Position numbers and translations under genes: made by a program. A DNA stretch of 64,000 bases from Nyssa sinensis. Taxonomy: Eukaryota; Streptophyta; Magnoliopsida; Cornales; Nyssaceae. The DNA lies in the NCBI GenBank assembly GCA_008638375.1, contig CM018035.1, positions 5,887,077-5,951,076 of the forward strand, given 5' to 3'. Positions within the stretch are counted from its first letter, which is position 1; the number at the start of each line of letters is the position of its first letter. The notes under the pieces are model-generated. The model did not search any database. It was not told the DNA's origin and saw only the letters and a program-made list of their open reading frames with translations. This document shows positions 1-12,442 of the stretch, piece after piece.

Positions 1-443
1 ACTTTGACCTCAGCCGTTACATCAAGTGCCTACAACCCAACCGAAATAATAATACTGACAACGACAACCCTCAACCAAACCCTGACCCTAATGTCGACGT
101 CGATCCTATTTCAAGCCCAAGTAAAGAGCACCAAGAGCAAAGCTCTAGCTCCGCCAACGCCAGCGATCCTCCGCCACATCCCACCGATGGGGCCACCGCC
201 TCTTCCGCCTTAAGGGTTCTGTTGCAGTCCTCCAAGTTTAAGGAAATTTTGGAGAGGACATCGGCCGATGACTGCCCGTTGACACCGCCGGAATTTGAGC
301 CACCACGGCGGAGCTTCCCCGACGACATACAGACGCACTTTGACTATCAGGACTCTAGCAACTACATTGATGCGGATGACATTATCTTCGGTGAATTGAT
401 TTCATTTGCATCACCCATGTTCGAATGCGAACTCGAATTTTAG
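1..443 (+). CDS. AP2 transcription factor, WRI3/WRI4/ADAP type, C-terminal part (5' end outside window)
   Basis: The open frame (phase set by base 3) runs from the window edge to TAG at 441-443. It begins FDLSRYIKCLQPN, which matches the end of the second AP2 repeat in WRINKLED-type proteins (NFD[IL]SRYIKWL). An Asn/Pro/Ser-rich linker follows. Next comes LLQSSKFKEILERT, a C-terminal block I recall from WRI3/WRI4-like proteins, and then an acidic tail (YIDADDIIFGELISF) that may be an activation domain. The family consists of nuclear DNA-binding regulators of fatty-acid and cuticle genes. The DNA-binding repeats themselves lie upstream of the window. Gene order supports the call, because a TLP8-like gene is next, as beside Arabidopsis At1g16060 (recalled, not searched). 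Another AP2-family subgroup is possible, but the SRYIK context argues against single-AP2 ERFs. Confidence 0.75.
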   Translation, partial: FDLSRYIKCLQPNRNNNTDNDNPQPNPDPNVDVDPISSPSKEHQEQSSSSANASDPPPHPTDGATASSALRVLLQSSKFKEILERTSADDCPLTPPEFEPPRRSFPDDIQTHFDYQDSSNYIDADDIIFGELISFASPMFECELEF

Positions 444-935
444 TCAACGAAATTCAGCCATGTGAATCGTTGAGCCCCAAAAAAAAAAAAAAAAAAATTT
501 GTTAATTTTAGAACATCTTCAACCAATAACTTTTAAATTCATCTCTATTTTTACATCTTTGTCAAATTTAATAACAATAGTCTCATCATTATTCATTCTT
601 CAAATTCTTCATTTTTATATTTTTACATTTTTATTTTCAATAAATTTTAAAAATTTAATTGCTATTAAAATCTTTAATGCCAACAATAGGTAGATACTTT
701 TTCATCATATAAAAAAATTTAATTAAAAAAATTTAATTAAAAATAAAAAAGTTATAAATTAATTTTAAATCATAAATATTTATTTAAATAAATTATTAAT
801 TTAAAGTATTATAAAAATAATTAATCAACGAATATTACATGAATAGTTATTTGAATAATGAATAAGGAATCTTTAAATTTGAAGATAAAAAAAAACATTA
901 TTCATATCTTCAAATTTAAAAAAAATATGAAGATC

Positions 936-1285
936 TAAGAAGTACGGATACGGACACGAGACATGGATACGATACAATACGGATACGCAGACACGTTATT
1001 TCTCAAAAAAGTATGATATGGACACATTAGGGACACGTTAAACATATATAAATTATATATATATATATATGACCATATAATAAAAACTTAATATTATTTT
1101 AATTAAAATTAACATAAAAATACACAAATTTAAAAAATATTATTAAGATATTAAAATAATAAAGTCATTAAATAAAAAATAAAGAATTTTTTCATTTTAT
1201 CAACATTCATGATTCAAGTGTTTGGACATGTATCCAGAAAGACACAAACATATGAATCAAAATAGAGTGTCCGTACTTCATAAAT
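936..1285. repeat. MITE-like element with TIR gaagtacgga
   Basis: The left end carries gaagtacggatacggacac near 938. The right end carries gtgtccgtacttc near 1268-1280, which is its reverse complement with a few changes. The interior is A/T-rich and non-coding. A short inverted-repeat element of about 350 bp with no open frame fits a MITE. No convincing target-site duplication was found. Text with similar 'gacac' motifs occurs near 24680-24740. Confidence 0.5.
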
Positions 1286-1403
1286 CAAGATAAATTAGAA
1301 ACTAATTTTTTATACTCCACCTTTAAATTAGAAGAGGAAAGCATTTGGGTAAATAAAATGACAAAATGACCATGAATGTGTTAAGCATCTCTCATCATCA
1401 ACA

Positions 1404-1900
1404 GGACAAGTTTGGAGTGGGCAGTCCTTCTCCAACCCCGATTAAATTTATATTCTTTGCTCTCAACTCCGCTCCATCCCGTTTAAAAGTTTATTTCGAC
1501 CCCGACTCCGTTTATGTTCTCCGACTTCACTTCATTTCGCCTCAAACCTCGATATATATATTTTTTAAGTTAAAATTTTTATTTTGATAAGTAAATTAAA
1601 TTTTGTTTTTTACCAAAATAACTAATACAAGAAAAAAAATATGTATGTGATATGAAAAATCTTAAAACTAATTTAATATAGTATTGTTTATTAATAAATA
1701 TAGTATATATAAGAATAAATAAAAAAACTTAATATATAAATAGGACGGGATCGAGACGGGGACCCGCCCCGAATTTGACAGAGTTTTATAAGCCACACCT
1801 CGATTTCGCCTCCACCCCAACCTCATTTATGAGCACTTTATACCCATTTTATTAAGAACGGAATAGGACGGATCAAATTACCATCCCTAATCCTACATGC
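1404..1900. repeat. Degenerate dispersed repeat; related copy near 19040-19400
   Basis: This stretch shares extended similarity with 19040-19400. Both have a gaccccna-c-ccgtttat block, then A/T-rich text containing 'aaatcttaaaactaatt' and 'tgtttattaataaa', then a short G-rich motif near 'gggac'. The right end here, gatcaaattaccatcccta, resembles ends of plant hAT-type MITEs. Neither copy has a clean pair of termini, so both are probably decayed or truncated. Confidence 0.45.
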
Positions 1901-2424
1901 ACAATAGTGGTAACTATAATGAATATTTATTTTTATATTTTAATATATTTTTTATTCAACTTTTTTTTCCTTCGTACCAACCTTTCTTTGTTTTTTTTTT
2001 TAGTTACATTCTCATCAATTTTTGGATTCCCTGTCTATCTTTTCAAATGATTCATATATAGATTCTCACATGACCTGTATCTATTTAGATACTCGGATGA
2101 CTCTTTGGTTGGAGTGGAAAAATAGATTTTTCACTCAAATATCCCAAAAAATATTGTTAATTAGAATTACGTATAAACCAATTTTGTTTCAATTCTTTTT
2201 TTTTAAAAAAAAAATAGAATTTAATAACTTATAAATAAAAATTTAATTTTTAATAAAATTTATATATTTATACTCTAAATACAAGATAAAACAAACGTAA
2301 TAGTAAAATTGAATTTGAAATCTATAAAGCAAGATTTATAGAGCAAGATTTTTTTCTATTTAAAAAAAGTGGAGACAAGTTTTAAAAACTTACAAATTTA
2401 TAAAATATGTATATTAATCTTAGG

Positions 2425-2663
2425 TCATGTTTGGTATGATGGAATAGACATTTCAAGAATGTCTATTTTAATTTTCTTTATTTCTTACTTTCTTTTAAGT
2501 ATAATTGTGAATACCTATTTCATGGAATAAACACTCTATTAAAAATCATTTCAGACATTCTTGTGAGTCAGTTGAGTAATCTTTATTCTATTACATATCA
2601 TTTTCATTCCATTTTTTATTTCATTCAATAGATGACCATTTCATTCTTTCGTACCAAACATGA
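2425..2663. repeat. MITE with TIR tcatgtttggta
   Basis: The left end tcatgtttggta (2425) and the right end taccaaacatga (to 2663) are perfect 12-base inverted copies. Weaker complementarity continues inward (ggaatagacatttc against gaatgaaatggtc). The 239-bp length and absence of an open frame fit a MITE. Similar ends occur at about 18050-18622 (gtttggcacattggaat on the left, taccaaacatgacgg on the right). Confidence 0.65.
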
Positions 2664-2952
2664 TTTTAATTTCTTAAAAATTTCAGTAACATCAGGTCTC
2701 TGGTCAATTTTATTTAATAGTCAATATATGGATATTTTTTTCTATATTTATATTTGTAATGTTTTTGTACACAATGTTAAGATTACCTCATGAATAATTT
2801 TAGTGGGAGCAAGTTTAAAAATTTATATTAAACTTATTTTTAAAAAAATCAGTAAGAAGCGGTGCTTGATCAATTGTAATTAATCCTTAATAAATGGATG
2901 TTTTTCTCTATATTTATATTTTCTATGCATTTGCATGCAATGATAAAATTAT

Positions 2953-3675
2953 GGATAAATTACATTAACATTTCTTAAAGTTTCTGACAATTATACTTAT
3001 CTTTCTTGAAGTTTTTAAAATTACATTAACATTTCTTACTTTACCTAACAATATACAAATACTCTCATCCAATCAATATTCTTCTTCAAAATGATAAAAT
3101 TATCCCTTATATGTTTTTTTTAAAAACAATTTTTACATTTTGACCTTTTTTTATTTTTTAAATAAATATTGATTAAAACCTTAAATATATATATATATAT
3201 AAATCTTTTTAAAAAGTTAGAAAAAATTGATCAAAATAAAAAAAAGAAGTAAAATAAATTAAATAAAAGGGATAATTTTGTTATTTTGATTAAAAATATT
3301 GACTGAAAAATAGTATTTTTATATTATCAGATAAAGTAAGAGGGTTCAGTGTAATTTTAAAAAGACAATGTTTGGTTTTAAATCATGTAAGAGGAATCTT
3401 TTCATATCTGCTTACGTGTCACAGTCACAATCTGTGACGTATGCAATTACACGTGTATCATGTGATTATTTAATTTTAATTAAAAAATAAAAATTAAGTA
3501 ACATTAAAAAAGTACATGTAAGGTTGCATAGGTGTCAAATTATACTTGTGACACGTACGTGGATAAAATAGATTTTACATACCTGAATTGGAACCAAGCA
3601 TTATTTATTTTAAAAACTTTAACAGAAATTAGTATAATTATCTAAAATTTTAAGAGAGTTAAACGTAATTTATCC
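2953..3675. repeat. TIR element (ggataaattac ends), copy 1, with a nested short TIR element
   Basis: The left end ggataaattacattaac and the right end, which reads ggataaattacgtttaac when reversed, form terminal inverted repeats. The interior reads like a common plant repeat (aaagtttctgacaattata). A second element appears nested at about 3411-3562, with ends cttacgtgtcacag and ctgtgacacgtacgtgg-like text in inverted orientation. No coding capacity is visible. Related copies lie at 6448-6945 and about 46560-47170. Confidence 0.5.
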
Positions 3676-6447
3676 TAAAATTATTTTATTATGATATAAA
3701 AGTAATAAGTTGGAATTGAAAAAAACAGCTTATTCACCGACAAAAGTAAAATAACACACATTTAATTATTCTCAGATTTGGTGTATTAGAATATCCCTTT
3801 TATATTCTTTGTACCTCGTCATGCTTAATATGGTAAAAAGGCTGTTGCAATTATTTTCTTAATTACTTTATGAAAGATGCTATACACGTGAATCTCCATT
3901 TTAGCGTCGTTTTACATGCGAATTTCCTTCAGGCGGCACGTGCTGGTCCAGAGGGAGGAAAAAAAGCCTCGTGGTGAAGAAACATGAAATATTTTGGTAT
4001 TAATGCAAACAGTAGAAATTTTAAATAAAGGGGTTAAATTATAGTTATAAAAATTTAGGAGTCTCGTTTGAAAATAAAAAAATATATATTAGGAGTAAGT
4101 TCTATTTTGTTAAATAAATTTAATAAAATTAGTTGTAAAAAAATATAATATCTAAATTTTCTAAGAGGATTAAATAGCAAATATTAAAATTTAAGAGGAT
4201 TTATAAAAAAAAATTAGAGGGTCAAATCCTATTTTGTTAAAAAAATTCTAACATTAAAGGTAAAAAATACAATATTCAAATTTTAGGTGAGGCATGGCCT
4301 CCTGTCCCTTCTTAGCTCTATCACTGAATGCAAATCAAATTCTAACATGTAAGATATATTTTTAATTAGAATATCATTATGACATCATTCATATTACAGT
4401 ATTTAAAATTGATTTGTATTATCATCAATTTTTTTTATATTATCTTACCACTTGACTTTTTTTCTCAAAAGAAGAGAGAGAAAAGCCTCATAGCTTTGAA
4501 CTCACTATGTTCGAGGATTAAAAGTCTCTTCAGAGGAAAATTTATTGCATGGTCCCAACTAACTATGAGTTGTCAATGTATAAAATACGATATTTTTTTT
4601 AGTAGGTTTAGTACGTCATGTATTAATGTGTATTTTCAATATCACTTTGTTATATATATTTTGTCTTATTAAAAAATGTTAGTTATATTACACATGAAAA
4701 AATATTATTGAAATACGACATTATCATATCAATATATCAGTCTCATTCAAGAATTTTAAAAGAGAACGAAATAATTTTTGTATACATGAAAATTAATAAT
4801 TAGATGGGACCACTGACTTAGTCAATATTTCAAGACCAAAAAATAATTTTTCTCCAGGGAGTGCTAAGGTTATCTCTAACGGAGGTAGCAAAACTTTGAA
4901 ACGTGCGCTTTTCAAATTTGTTACTTTTAAAAGTAGAGTGTCAAATTTTAAAAGTAACAAATGTTGGTATCCAATTTGTAAATGAGATTGCAAATTACAC
5001 ATTTGCTACTTTATTTTTTATGAGCCATTTGGAGATGGTCTAACAGTAACAATGATTGACATTTCCCACATTAATTGTTTCATCGGACTCTCACAAGGGT
5101 GAAATCTATTATTCATGAGACCTATCTTAAAAAGAATATGGATTACAAGATGAAATAATTGTCCATAAAGGGGGTTTGCCCATCAATATCGGCCATAAAC
5201 GAGCCAAGCCATAACAAATGAGACGCTATAATGACTCAATTCCAACATAATTACTCCAATACTCATTTCTTTTCTTTTTCATAAGAAGCTCTTTTTAACT
5301 TCTCCAGAAAGGACTTTCGTTTTCTTCTATTTTTTTGATAAAAATGAGTTTTGGCTCATGGCAATTGGGATTAATATTTAGGGATAGATATTACCTCTTT
5401 TTTTCTCCTTTTAAACAAATTAGCAATCTTTCTAACAGATAAAAATAAATAGAAAAATATTCGAAGTGTATTTCTTACTTCGACCCGTGGAAAGATAGAC
5501 TCTGGAGTTTTAGATTCATCTGAAGGAAAAGGAAATATAACAAAGAAGACACTAAAAGAAAATGCATAAATTAATAAAATTCTGATAGTGTAGTAGTCTA
5601 TCTTTCTTCGTACAAACAGTTCTTTCCTACATATGAAGTATATAAGGCTCCTGGGCTACATCCATGTCATAAATGATTAAATTTAGAAGTTTCACTTTTG
5701 GTGCTTGCCAAAGACTTCATTCATAAACTCTCAAGTCTTGGGACTTATCTTACTTTTAGTGGTCTTTAGAATAGCTTTCTCAACGCTTTTCTCTACTTAG
5801 ATATATCTCTACAAAGTTTGATTAAAAATCTGTTTAGCGTCGTGTGTATATCTTTAAATTCTCTCCCAATAGCTCTGTTTGAAGAATCACAGGAACAGTC
5901 TGTGTTTTTTTTTTGACTTTCCCATCAAACATGCTTTAAGTTCAATTTTGTAACAGATAAATGTCTTGAAAACATTTTTAATGTGTATTTAGTCATATCC
6001 TAAATGATTTATAATAAATGAATTAAGTTCAAATTCAAAATGAGAACCACTTTTAATTTCTACACCGTTAACACGCGCTACCACTCGTGAACTCAGAAGC
6101 TAAGATTCACGGGAATGATCCAAGCACGAGATCCAGGTTCAAATATTTGTTACAATTTCGAAAAATTCTTAAATGAAATTGGTAAATTTCTAATAAAGTC
6201 TTTGAATCTTTTTTTAAGAGGCAAAAGATTAAATCATTTTCAACAATCAAAAAAATAGTCTTTAATAAGGTAAAAGATGACAAAATCACTCAGAGAAAAA
6301 TGAAAAAAGTTAAATAAAAAAAAAGGTACAAAAGCAAAACTAACCTTCGGAACCACCTTTGTATATCACTGTGGTGGTTCACTTTTTAAATGTTATTATG
6401 TAATGTGTGTTTTACAATACATATTTTCTAATGAGTCATAGTATATA

Positions 6448-6945
6448 GGATAAATTATATTGATTTTTCTAAATATTTTTGACAATTATACTAATCTTTT
6501 TTATAATTTTTAAAATTATACTAACTTTTATTATTTTTACTGACAAATTACAAATACTTTCACCAGTCAAATTTTTTTTTTCAAAATGAAAAAATTGTCC
6601 CTTCATGCTTTTTTCTTTCATTTTTTTCAATTTTAACCACTTTTTTAAAGACTTTTCTTATTTTATATAAAAAAATTTAAGGTAAATGACTTATTTTCAT
6701 TTTATATAAAAATAAATCTAAGGTTTTAATCAATATTTATTTGAAAATAAAAAATAGCCAAAATTGAAAAAATGTAATTAAAAAAACATTGAAAGACAAT
6801 TTTATCATTTTTTTAAAAAAAGAATTGACTAGAAAGTATTTTTAGTTTGTCAAGTGAAGCATGAGGGGTTAATGTAATTTTAAAAACCACAAAAAATATC
6901 AGTGTAATTGTTAAAATTTTTTGAAAATATTAATATAATTTACTC
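6448..6945. repeat. TIR element (ggataaattat ends), copy 2
   Basis: The left end reads ggataaattatattgat. The right end reads agtaaattatattaat when reversed. The interior shares 'gacaattatactaatct', 'ttttcaaaatgaaaaaattgtccct' style text and a closing 'gtgtaattgttaaaatttttt' with copy 1 at 2953-3675. It has diverged substantially and is non-coding. Confidence 0.5.
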
Positions 6946-7867
6946 TAATATATATGATAAAATGTTATTCAAAAAATACTATCACGTAATAATTCAGACC
7001 CGCTAAAAAATACCTCCGATCACCGCTAACACCAAGTCATGACTCGAAGGCAGTGAGCTAGGGATTTAATTTCTTTGTGCTAATCTATGAGCCACTGGAA
7101 ATTGTTGTATTTATCAACAACGAGAAAAGAAAATTGAAAGGGCAACATTTCACAAAATCTATAAAACCATACTCTGTTTTGATGATGAATTTGTAGCTTT
7201 GTTGTATTAAATATAGTGGAATGGAGCCTTCAATTTCCACCATGACATCTACAACAACTCATTTTATTCCAAATACTTAAGAGTTAATTACATGAATCAT
7301 ATCTCGTGATTATTTTATATTTAAGACCGTGATATTCATACGTGCCTAATAAATATAATCAGATATTTTCTAAAACAATTTAAATAGTAGTAAAGGCCTG
7401 GCAAGGCACTATAAACTGAGAAAATGTTGAATGGCACCTGACATATATCACATGGTACAGTCTACCATGTATGTCGTGATAGCTGAAAAAGAACATGTCA
7501 TAGTATACATGGCTGGCACTCATTGGGAGAGGGCTCTGCCACGTGTTGAGTCTGGCGACCAGTGCCACCGAATACCTTATGGTCAATAATTTTTCGAAAA
7601 GAAGTTGAAAGGAGTTTAATTTTATGAGCAAAGAACAGAATATATCCATCCATTCTTTCAATATTTCAAACTCACTCATCTCACTTTTACAGAAGGCATA
7701 TATATATATCATAAACATTTGAAGTTAGAAAAAATAAACCATTTACAATTCATCTAACTGATAGCTTACAGGAGCAAGTTCACAGGTTTGAAAAAATTAC
7801 AGAGAATGGGGGATAGACAAGAGAAGTCAGGTGCATGAAAGGAATGAAAAGTTGGAGAGCAAAGTCA

Positions 7868-7906
<39 letters not shown>

Positions 7907-8159
7907 ATTTTGAAAGTACAGATACCAACTCCATATTCTTTCATCTTGCCCTTGCAAGTGTTAAAGAACCAAGAGCCTCATACATAACCCCTCCAACTCC
8001 TTCCACAAAATGGTGAGTAGTCTTCTCCTTCCTTCTGCTGAAGTGAGAATCCATGTACGAGTTTTTGATATATCGAGCTCGAAATTGCAGCAGGAGAACA
8101 AAAGGGATTTAAAACTGTGTGTTCAGAGGATGAACTACACAGAGGACTGCAAATTATAA

Positions 8160-9488
8160 TTACACTGTGCAGCAAAGCTTTGAATCAATGGAAGCCAAAC
8201 ACATGCAGAATGCTTGGTAACCAGTCAATGGATATCTGCAACACAAATATACAATCATTAATTTTGATTGTTATTTATTTTTACTTATTCTTCAATTGCT
8301 TAAAACATTACTGAAAATCACAAACTTTAAATAGACGTGTGAGTGGCACGTCACCCTAGTTAGAGTGACAAATGAAATTATAAAACGGATGTTTCCTCAT
8401 ATACCTGTAATCCATCACATATTTTGATTTCCCGACTCTTCCAAGCATCAGGATTGTCTGTTTTCCATTTTTCTAAGCACATAAAATTTAAGTTAGTATT
8501 TCCAAAACCAAATACTATATGTTAAAGCCACTTGTTTAAGAACCAGAGTTCTTTAAATAAAACATTTCTTTGAATTAAGGACAATGGAAATGCCTATGAT
8601 TCCCGCTATTGCTATACATCCATGCATGTTTGAGAGAGAGAGACAGAGAATGCATAGAGGCATATAAGCAAATCTACATGTCTATATGCTTGGAAGGAAC
8701 TATCCTACAAGTGGAAGGACATATACCAAAGTTTACGTGTTAAAATGTTTGTAATGCAAGAAGTCATCCTCCTAGTTAGCAAGCACCCAGCTATGTCTTC
8801 TTCCACAATTATGTGCTAAAAACTATACAATGTTTAAATTTTACTTGAACTGTTTATCCTGAGGATTCTTCAGGCCAAGTAAGTTGATGATACCTCCAAA
8901 GTCAGCTGGAAATTCTTAACTGAGCTCTGGATTCTGAGTCCTGCCCGGCCCCTTTCTCTGAAGTCCAACTCGTATTGTTTTGAAATCTAGAGCAACATAA
9001 ACAATCAAAGAAAACCTTTTAAGCCCCCAAAGTTGACATTTTTATGATTAATGTATTATGTATGGATTTGATTGAGAAAGTGCCCTCTCTCTACAAACTC
9101 ACATTATTGTAATGTGGAACTCTTGAGAATAACTGATCAACTTTGTCCATTTTTTCTTCCCAATCCTTGGGCATTCCATTAATATGTTGTACCTACAAGA
9201 GAGAGTAGTTAAGATTGGTAAATCCCATTTCATTGAAGTACAAGGAGAATGGCATTACTCAACTAGAAAGTGACTGCATGAAATACAAGACACGTGATGC
9301 ATATCTTAATTGAATCAGTTCAGCTGACCTGAGTTGTGTTCTTCAGCTGCATGGATTGGTGCTTGGGTATCCATGCCCTCATGCTCCTGTAACTTCCTGT
9401 CCACGTGGCTATTGTAGGCATGAACCTGTAGAAATAAATGAAAGATATGAACAACCAAAAGAGGAGGTAGATATTTATATCTATATGC

Positions 9489-9520
<32 letters not shown>

Positions 9521-12442
9521 GCAGAGAGAGAAATAGAGAGAGCTTACGATACAACAGCCAGTGGTTGTTTAGACTGTTTTGTTAAGGCACTGAGATGGCT
9601 CCCCTGCAATCAAATGCATTTTCAAACAAATTAAGGACAAAAATATTTGTGCTTGCCTTTAAATTGAATGAAATATGATCTGTAAATTTAATGAGATAGT
9701 AGTAAGAGTAAAGAATTGAACCTGATCCCATATATGGTACTTTGAACCCACGAGGTTAGCAGTTACAATCCCAATAAAACTATCATCTGAATTGCAAAAT
9801 ATCCCCTTTGTATTCTGAGCTACTACAAACTCAGATCTTCCATTACGCCGTTTGTGGTGAGCAACAGCAAGTTTCCGATCTCGTCGTCCTTTACCTTCCT
9901 ATAATGTTTTAAAGTACAATCAAAAGAATCAAGCATTAAATGTTGTCCAATGGATTTTTGAGTTTCACAACCAGAAATCAATAATATAAGTTTCTTATGG
10001 CAGAAACTCCCAGTTACACATGTTCAGTAAGAGAGTCTAAATTAATGTGGAAACAAGATTGAATCTATTATTCCAATGACAGCCACATTATGTAAAAGTA
10101 ACAGAATGACCTACTAAACAGGGTTTACATGAGATATCTAACCCATAACTCAACTATAACAAACTCTTAATCTTATAGTAAATCCATATCCAACAGTTTT
10201 CAACTGAAACAAGAAACTACTTTAGCTTGAATCTGAAACTATGTTTTTAAAATACTAATTTATAATAAATCTAACTCATTTTAAATGAAGATTCAGTTAG
10301 CTTAGTAACTGCTCCCTTGAATATGCAAACAGTGAGCCCTACTGGTTGTTCAGGCTTACCTAAGGCAACTCTTTGGAGGGGACCACACATAGCATAGTCA
10401 TAAATTTGTGCACAATAAAGACCACTGTTGATTTATGTGAAGCTTGACATTATAAACAAACCCTTGAAATATAAACAAAGTTGGAGGAAATTGACCGCCC
10501 AATCTTCTGACAAAAACATACTTATCTACCAGTTTCAATCCTCAATTTAACCTCTTCATATCATTTATTTTGATACATCCTCTTTCGGCCACTTGGTGAG
10601 GACTAAGCTTGTTTTTATTTGTATCATTGATGAAATTTACCCTTTAGGTAAGGAATTGTTTGTAGTATCAAAAAAATATTATAGTATTGATGTTTTTAAC
10701 CTAAAGGTGCACTAAGAAAGAGAAAATTTGTGTAAACCCATTGTTTTGCGACAATGAAGATTTTGAATTGGACTATTATCTCATGGTTTTTTTCCTCTAA
10801 TCAACAAGTAAAAAAATTTGTGTCTCAGCATAGATGTATTGATTTGATTTGTTATTCTAGTTGATATTTATTATTTGATTGTGTTACTTGACTTGCAAAT
10901 TTATCATACTTTAATCAAACAAAGAGAAAAATATGATCTTATTGTTATGTTGTTTGTGGCTTGCCAACACAGTATTTCCATTTAAAAAGCAACATATGCA
11001 ATGGCAGATAAGAGTGGCTTTGAGGGACCGTAGCCTCCTCAATAAATTTGGAACTCTTTTTTTTTCTACTATTTCAAATGAATCGCCCCAAATTCTAATA
11101 CTTATGCTTTCACCCCTTAGCTATAATTCCCAAATCCACCACTAAAGATATGCGCAAAAGACTTAAACCATTTGTACTACTTTTACGATGTGCCAGTTCT
11201 ATGCATAGATGAACCACGGTTGTCCGGCTCCATAAAATTTAGGATATGAAAATAGTTTGCTAAAAATGTTTAGGATTAGAATCAAAGGATGAAAACATTG
11301 ACCTACAACCTACTATTATACAACTCAAACTCAACAAATTCCTATCACAATTATTTAGGGCTAGTTACATGAATCCTATCTCATCATTATTTTCTATTTA
11401 AGGTTATTCTTTCCATTAAACCATACATTACCATATCTTTTCTAACTAACTCTACTAAAGTTAATTTTAGACTCCATCGCCCTCTAGCATAACCCTCACT
11501 ATTAACTATGCCGCTATTCCTTATTAGTGCATTTAGTAGTATTCGTTTTACATGATATCTCCTGTGAGTGCTAGTTCCACCCATCTCACGAATATGTTCA
11601 TTCCTAATTCTATAATTTTTTGTCATATCCATCTTAACATCCTCATCTTACAACCTACTATTATAATTATACAAAATTAGGACTCATATTATGTTGCATG
11701 AGAGCTGTAGATACATAGGATAAAACTAGAAGATCAGTAAGTTTTTGAGACCTTACACTGGTATAAAGTGAGTATAAATTGCCCCCATCTAGTCCTTCTG
11801 GCGATGCTTCCTTCACGATAACACAAGTACACCTCCCTATGTCCAGTGGCAAAGGCCTACACAACAAAGACCTGGAAACACAGCCCTAAACAATAAATTC
11901 GTGTATAATTCCATGAATTCCAGAAAAAAACTTGAGAACGATTGATCAAATCCAAAAGGGTACAAAACGAACCGGTTAGGTAGTGTAGACCAGGACGAAG
12001 CCGGAGCTGCCTCGGAGTCGGAGTAGTCCCAGACGTTGACAGAATTTATATTATCTGAGTCAATGGGTTCCCAGATTTTCGACTTGAGAGTTGTATCGGG
12101 CTCATTCAGTTGCATACATAGCTGAAGTGAAGAGGGTTTCAATACCCTATCCTTCAAATGAGATCTCCCATTTGGGGACTGTTTGGCAAGGAGACAATAT
12201 CCATTTGTGGATATTGTGTTTTCCTTATCACCGTAGACTGAGTTTTGGGTCTTAGTCGGTGTGGCATTTTCTTTGTTGTCGAAGACATTGGCTGGGTTCT
12301 GGCGCATATGGACGCCGAGTGCGATGTTTTGGTCTCCTTCGCTGCAGCTTCGATTGTGTTTGAGCTCATTGAGGGGATTGATATAGAGAGAATTGTATGA
12401 AGATTGGCGAGGAATTGAGGATTTCCTGCAACCAGACATCAT
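8160..12442 (-). CDS. TLP8: Tubby-like protein, TLP8-like, complete, 9 exons
   Basis: Exons in coding order on the minus strand are 12442-11973, 11871-11757, 9898-9722, 9603-9548, 9425-9329, 9192-9103, 8986-8894, 8472-8405 and 8235-8160. All junctions are GT-AG and phases agree. They give 1242 nt, or 413 residues. Residues 1-155 are Ser/Asn-rich and carry no F-box. The tubby domain follows: CRPLPLDIGRCTCVIVKE, KLAVAHHKRRNGRSEFVVAQ, ANLVGSKYHIWDQ, PTIATWTGSYRSMRAWIPKH, SVKNFQL (about 357-363) and the C-terminus YQAFCMCLASIDSKL. Tubby domains bind phosphoinositides and can tether proteins at the plasma membrane. Lack of an F-box is, from memory, typical of AtTLP8, so a role in an SCF ligase is unlikely. 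The start is the first of two adjacent ATGs (MMSGCRKSS). Intron 2 (about 1.86 kb) holds a LINE-derived insertion. Confidence 0.93.
9476..9541. repeat. (TA)n(GA)n microsatellite next to a TLP8 splice donor
   Basis: A TA tract followed by interrupted GA repeats ends about six bases from the exon 4 donor (9547) of the minus-strand TLP8 gene. In the transcript this is a CU-rich then UA-rich run directly after the 5' splice site. Confidence 0.85.
11304..11665 (-). mobile_element. LINE-derived insertion with 17-bp target-site duplication, in TLP8 intron 2
   Basis: The 17-mer tacaacctactattata occurs at 11304-11320 and again at 11649-11665, flanking 328 bp. On the minus strand the insert encodes a decayed fragment (about 11632-11387) with KNYRIRNEHIREMGG near its start and KLTLVELVRKDMVMYGL near its end. 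These resemble the C-terminal region of plant LINE reverse-transcriptase proteins (IRNEDIRE..., RGRPKLTWVEVVRKD). No poly-A tail is visible at the expected 3' end, so it may be an internal fragment or an old copy. It lies in the same orientation as the host gene. Confidence 0.7.

Larger units (their letters stand above)
444..8159. other. Intergenic region, AT-rich, transposon debris
   Basis: No credible gene lies between the AP2 stop and the TLP8 stop codon. After a poly-A tract near 480-497 the sequence is mostly low-complexity A/T with degenerate repeats listed separately (936-1285, 1404-1900, 2425-2663, 2953-3675, 6448-6945). The stretch 4020-4335 resembles the decayed end of a repeat found widely in plants, but I could not delimit it. 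About 60 bp near 7280-7340 resembles 11350-11402 inside the TLP8 gene (shared 'tacatgaatc' and 'tctcatgattattt'-like text). A (TA)n tract lies at about 7868-7902. The small open frames here show no conserved protein features. Confidence 0.7.
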
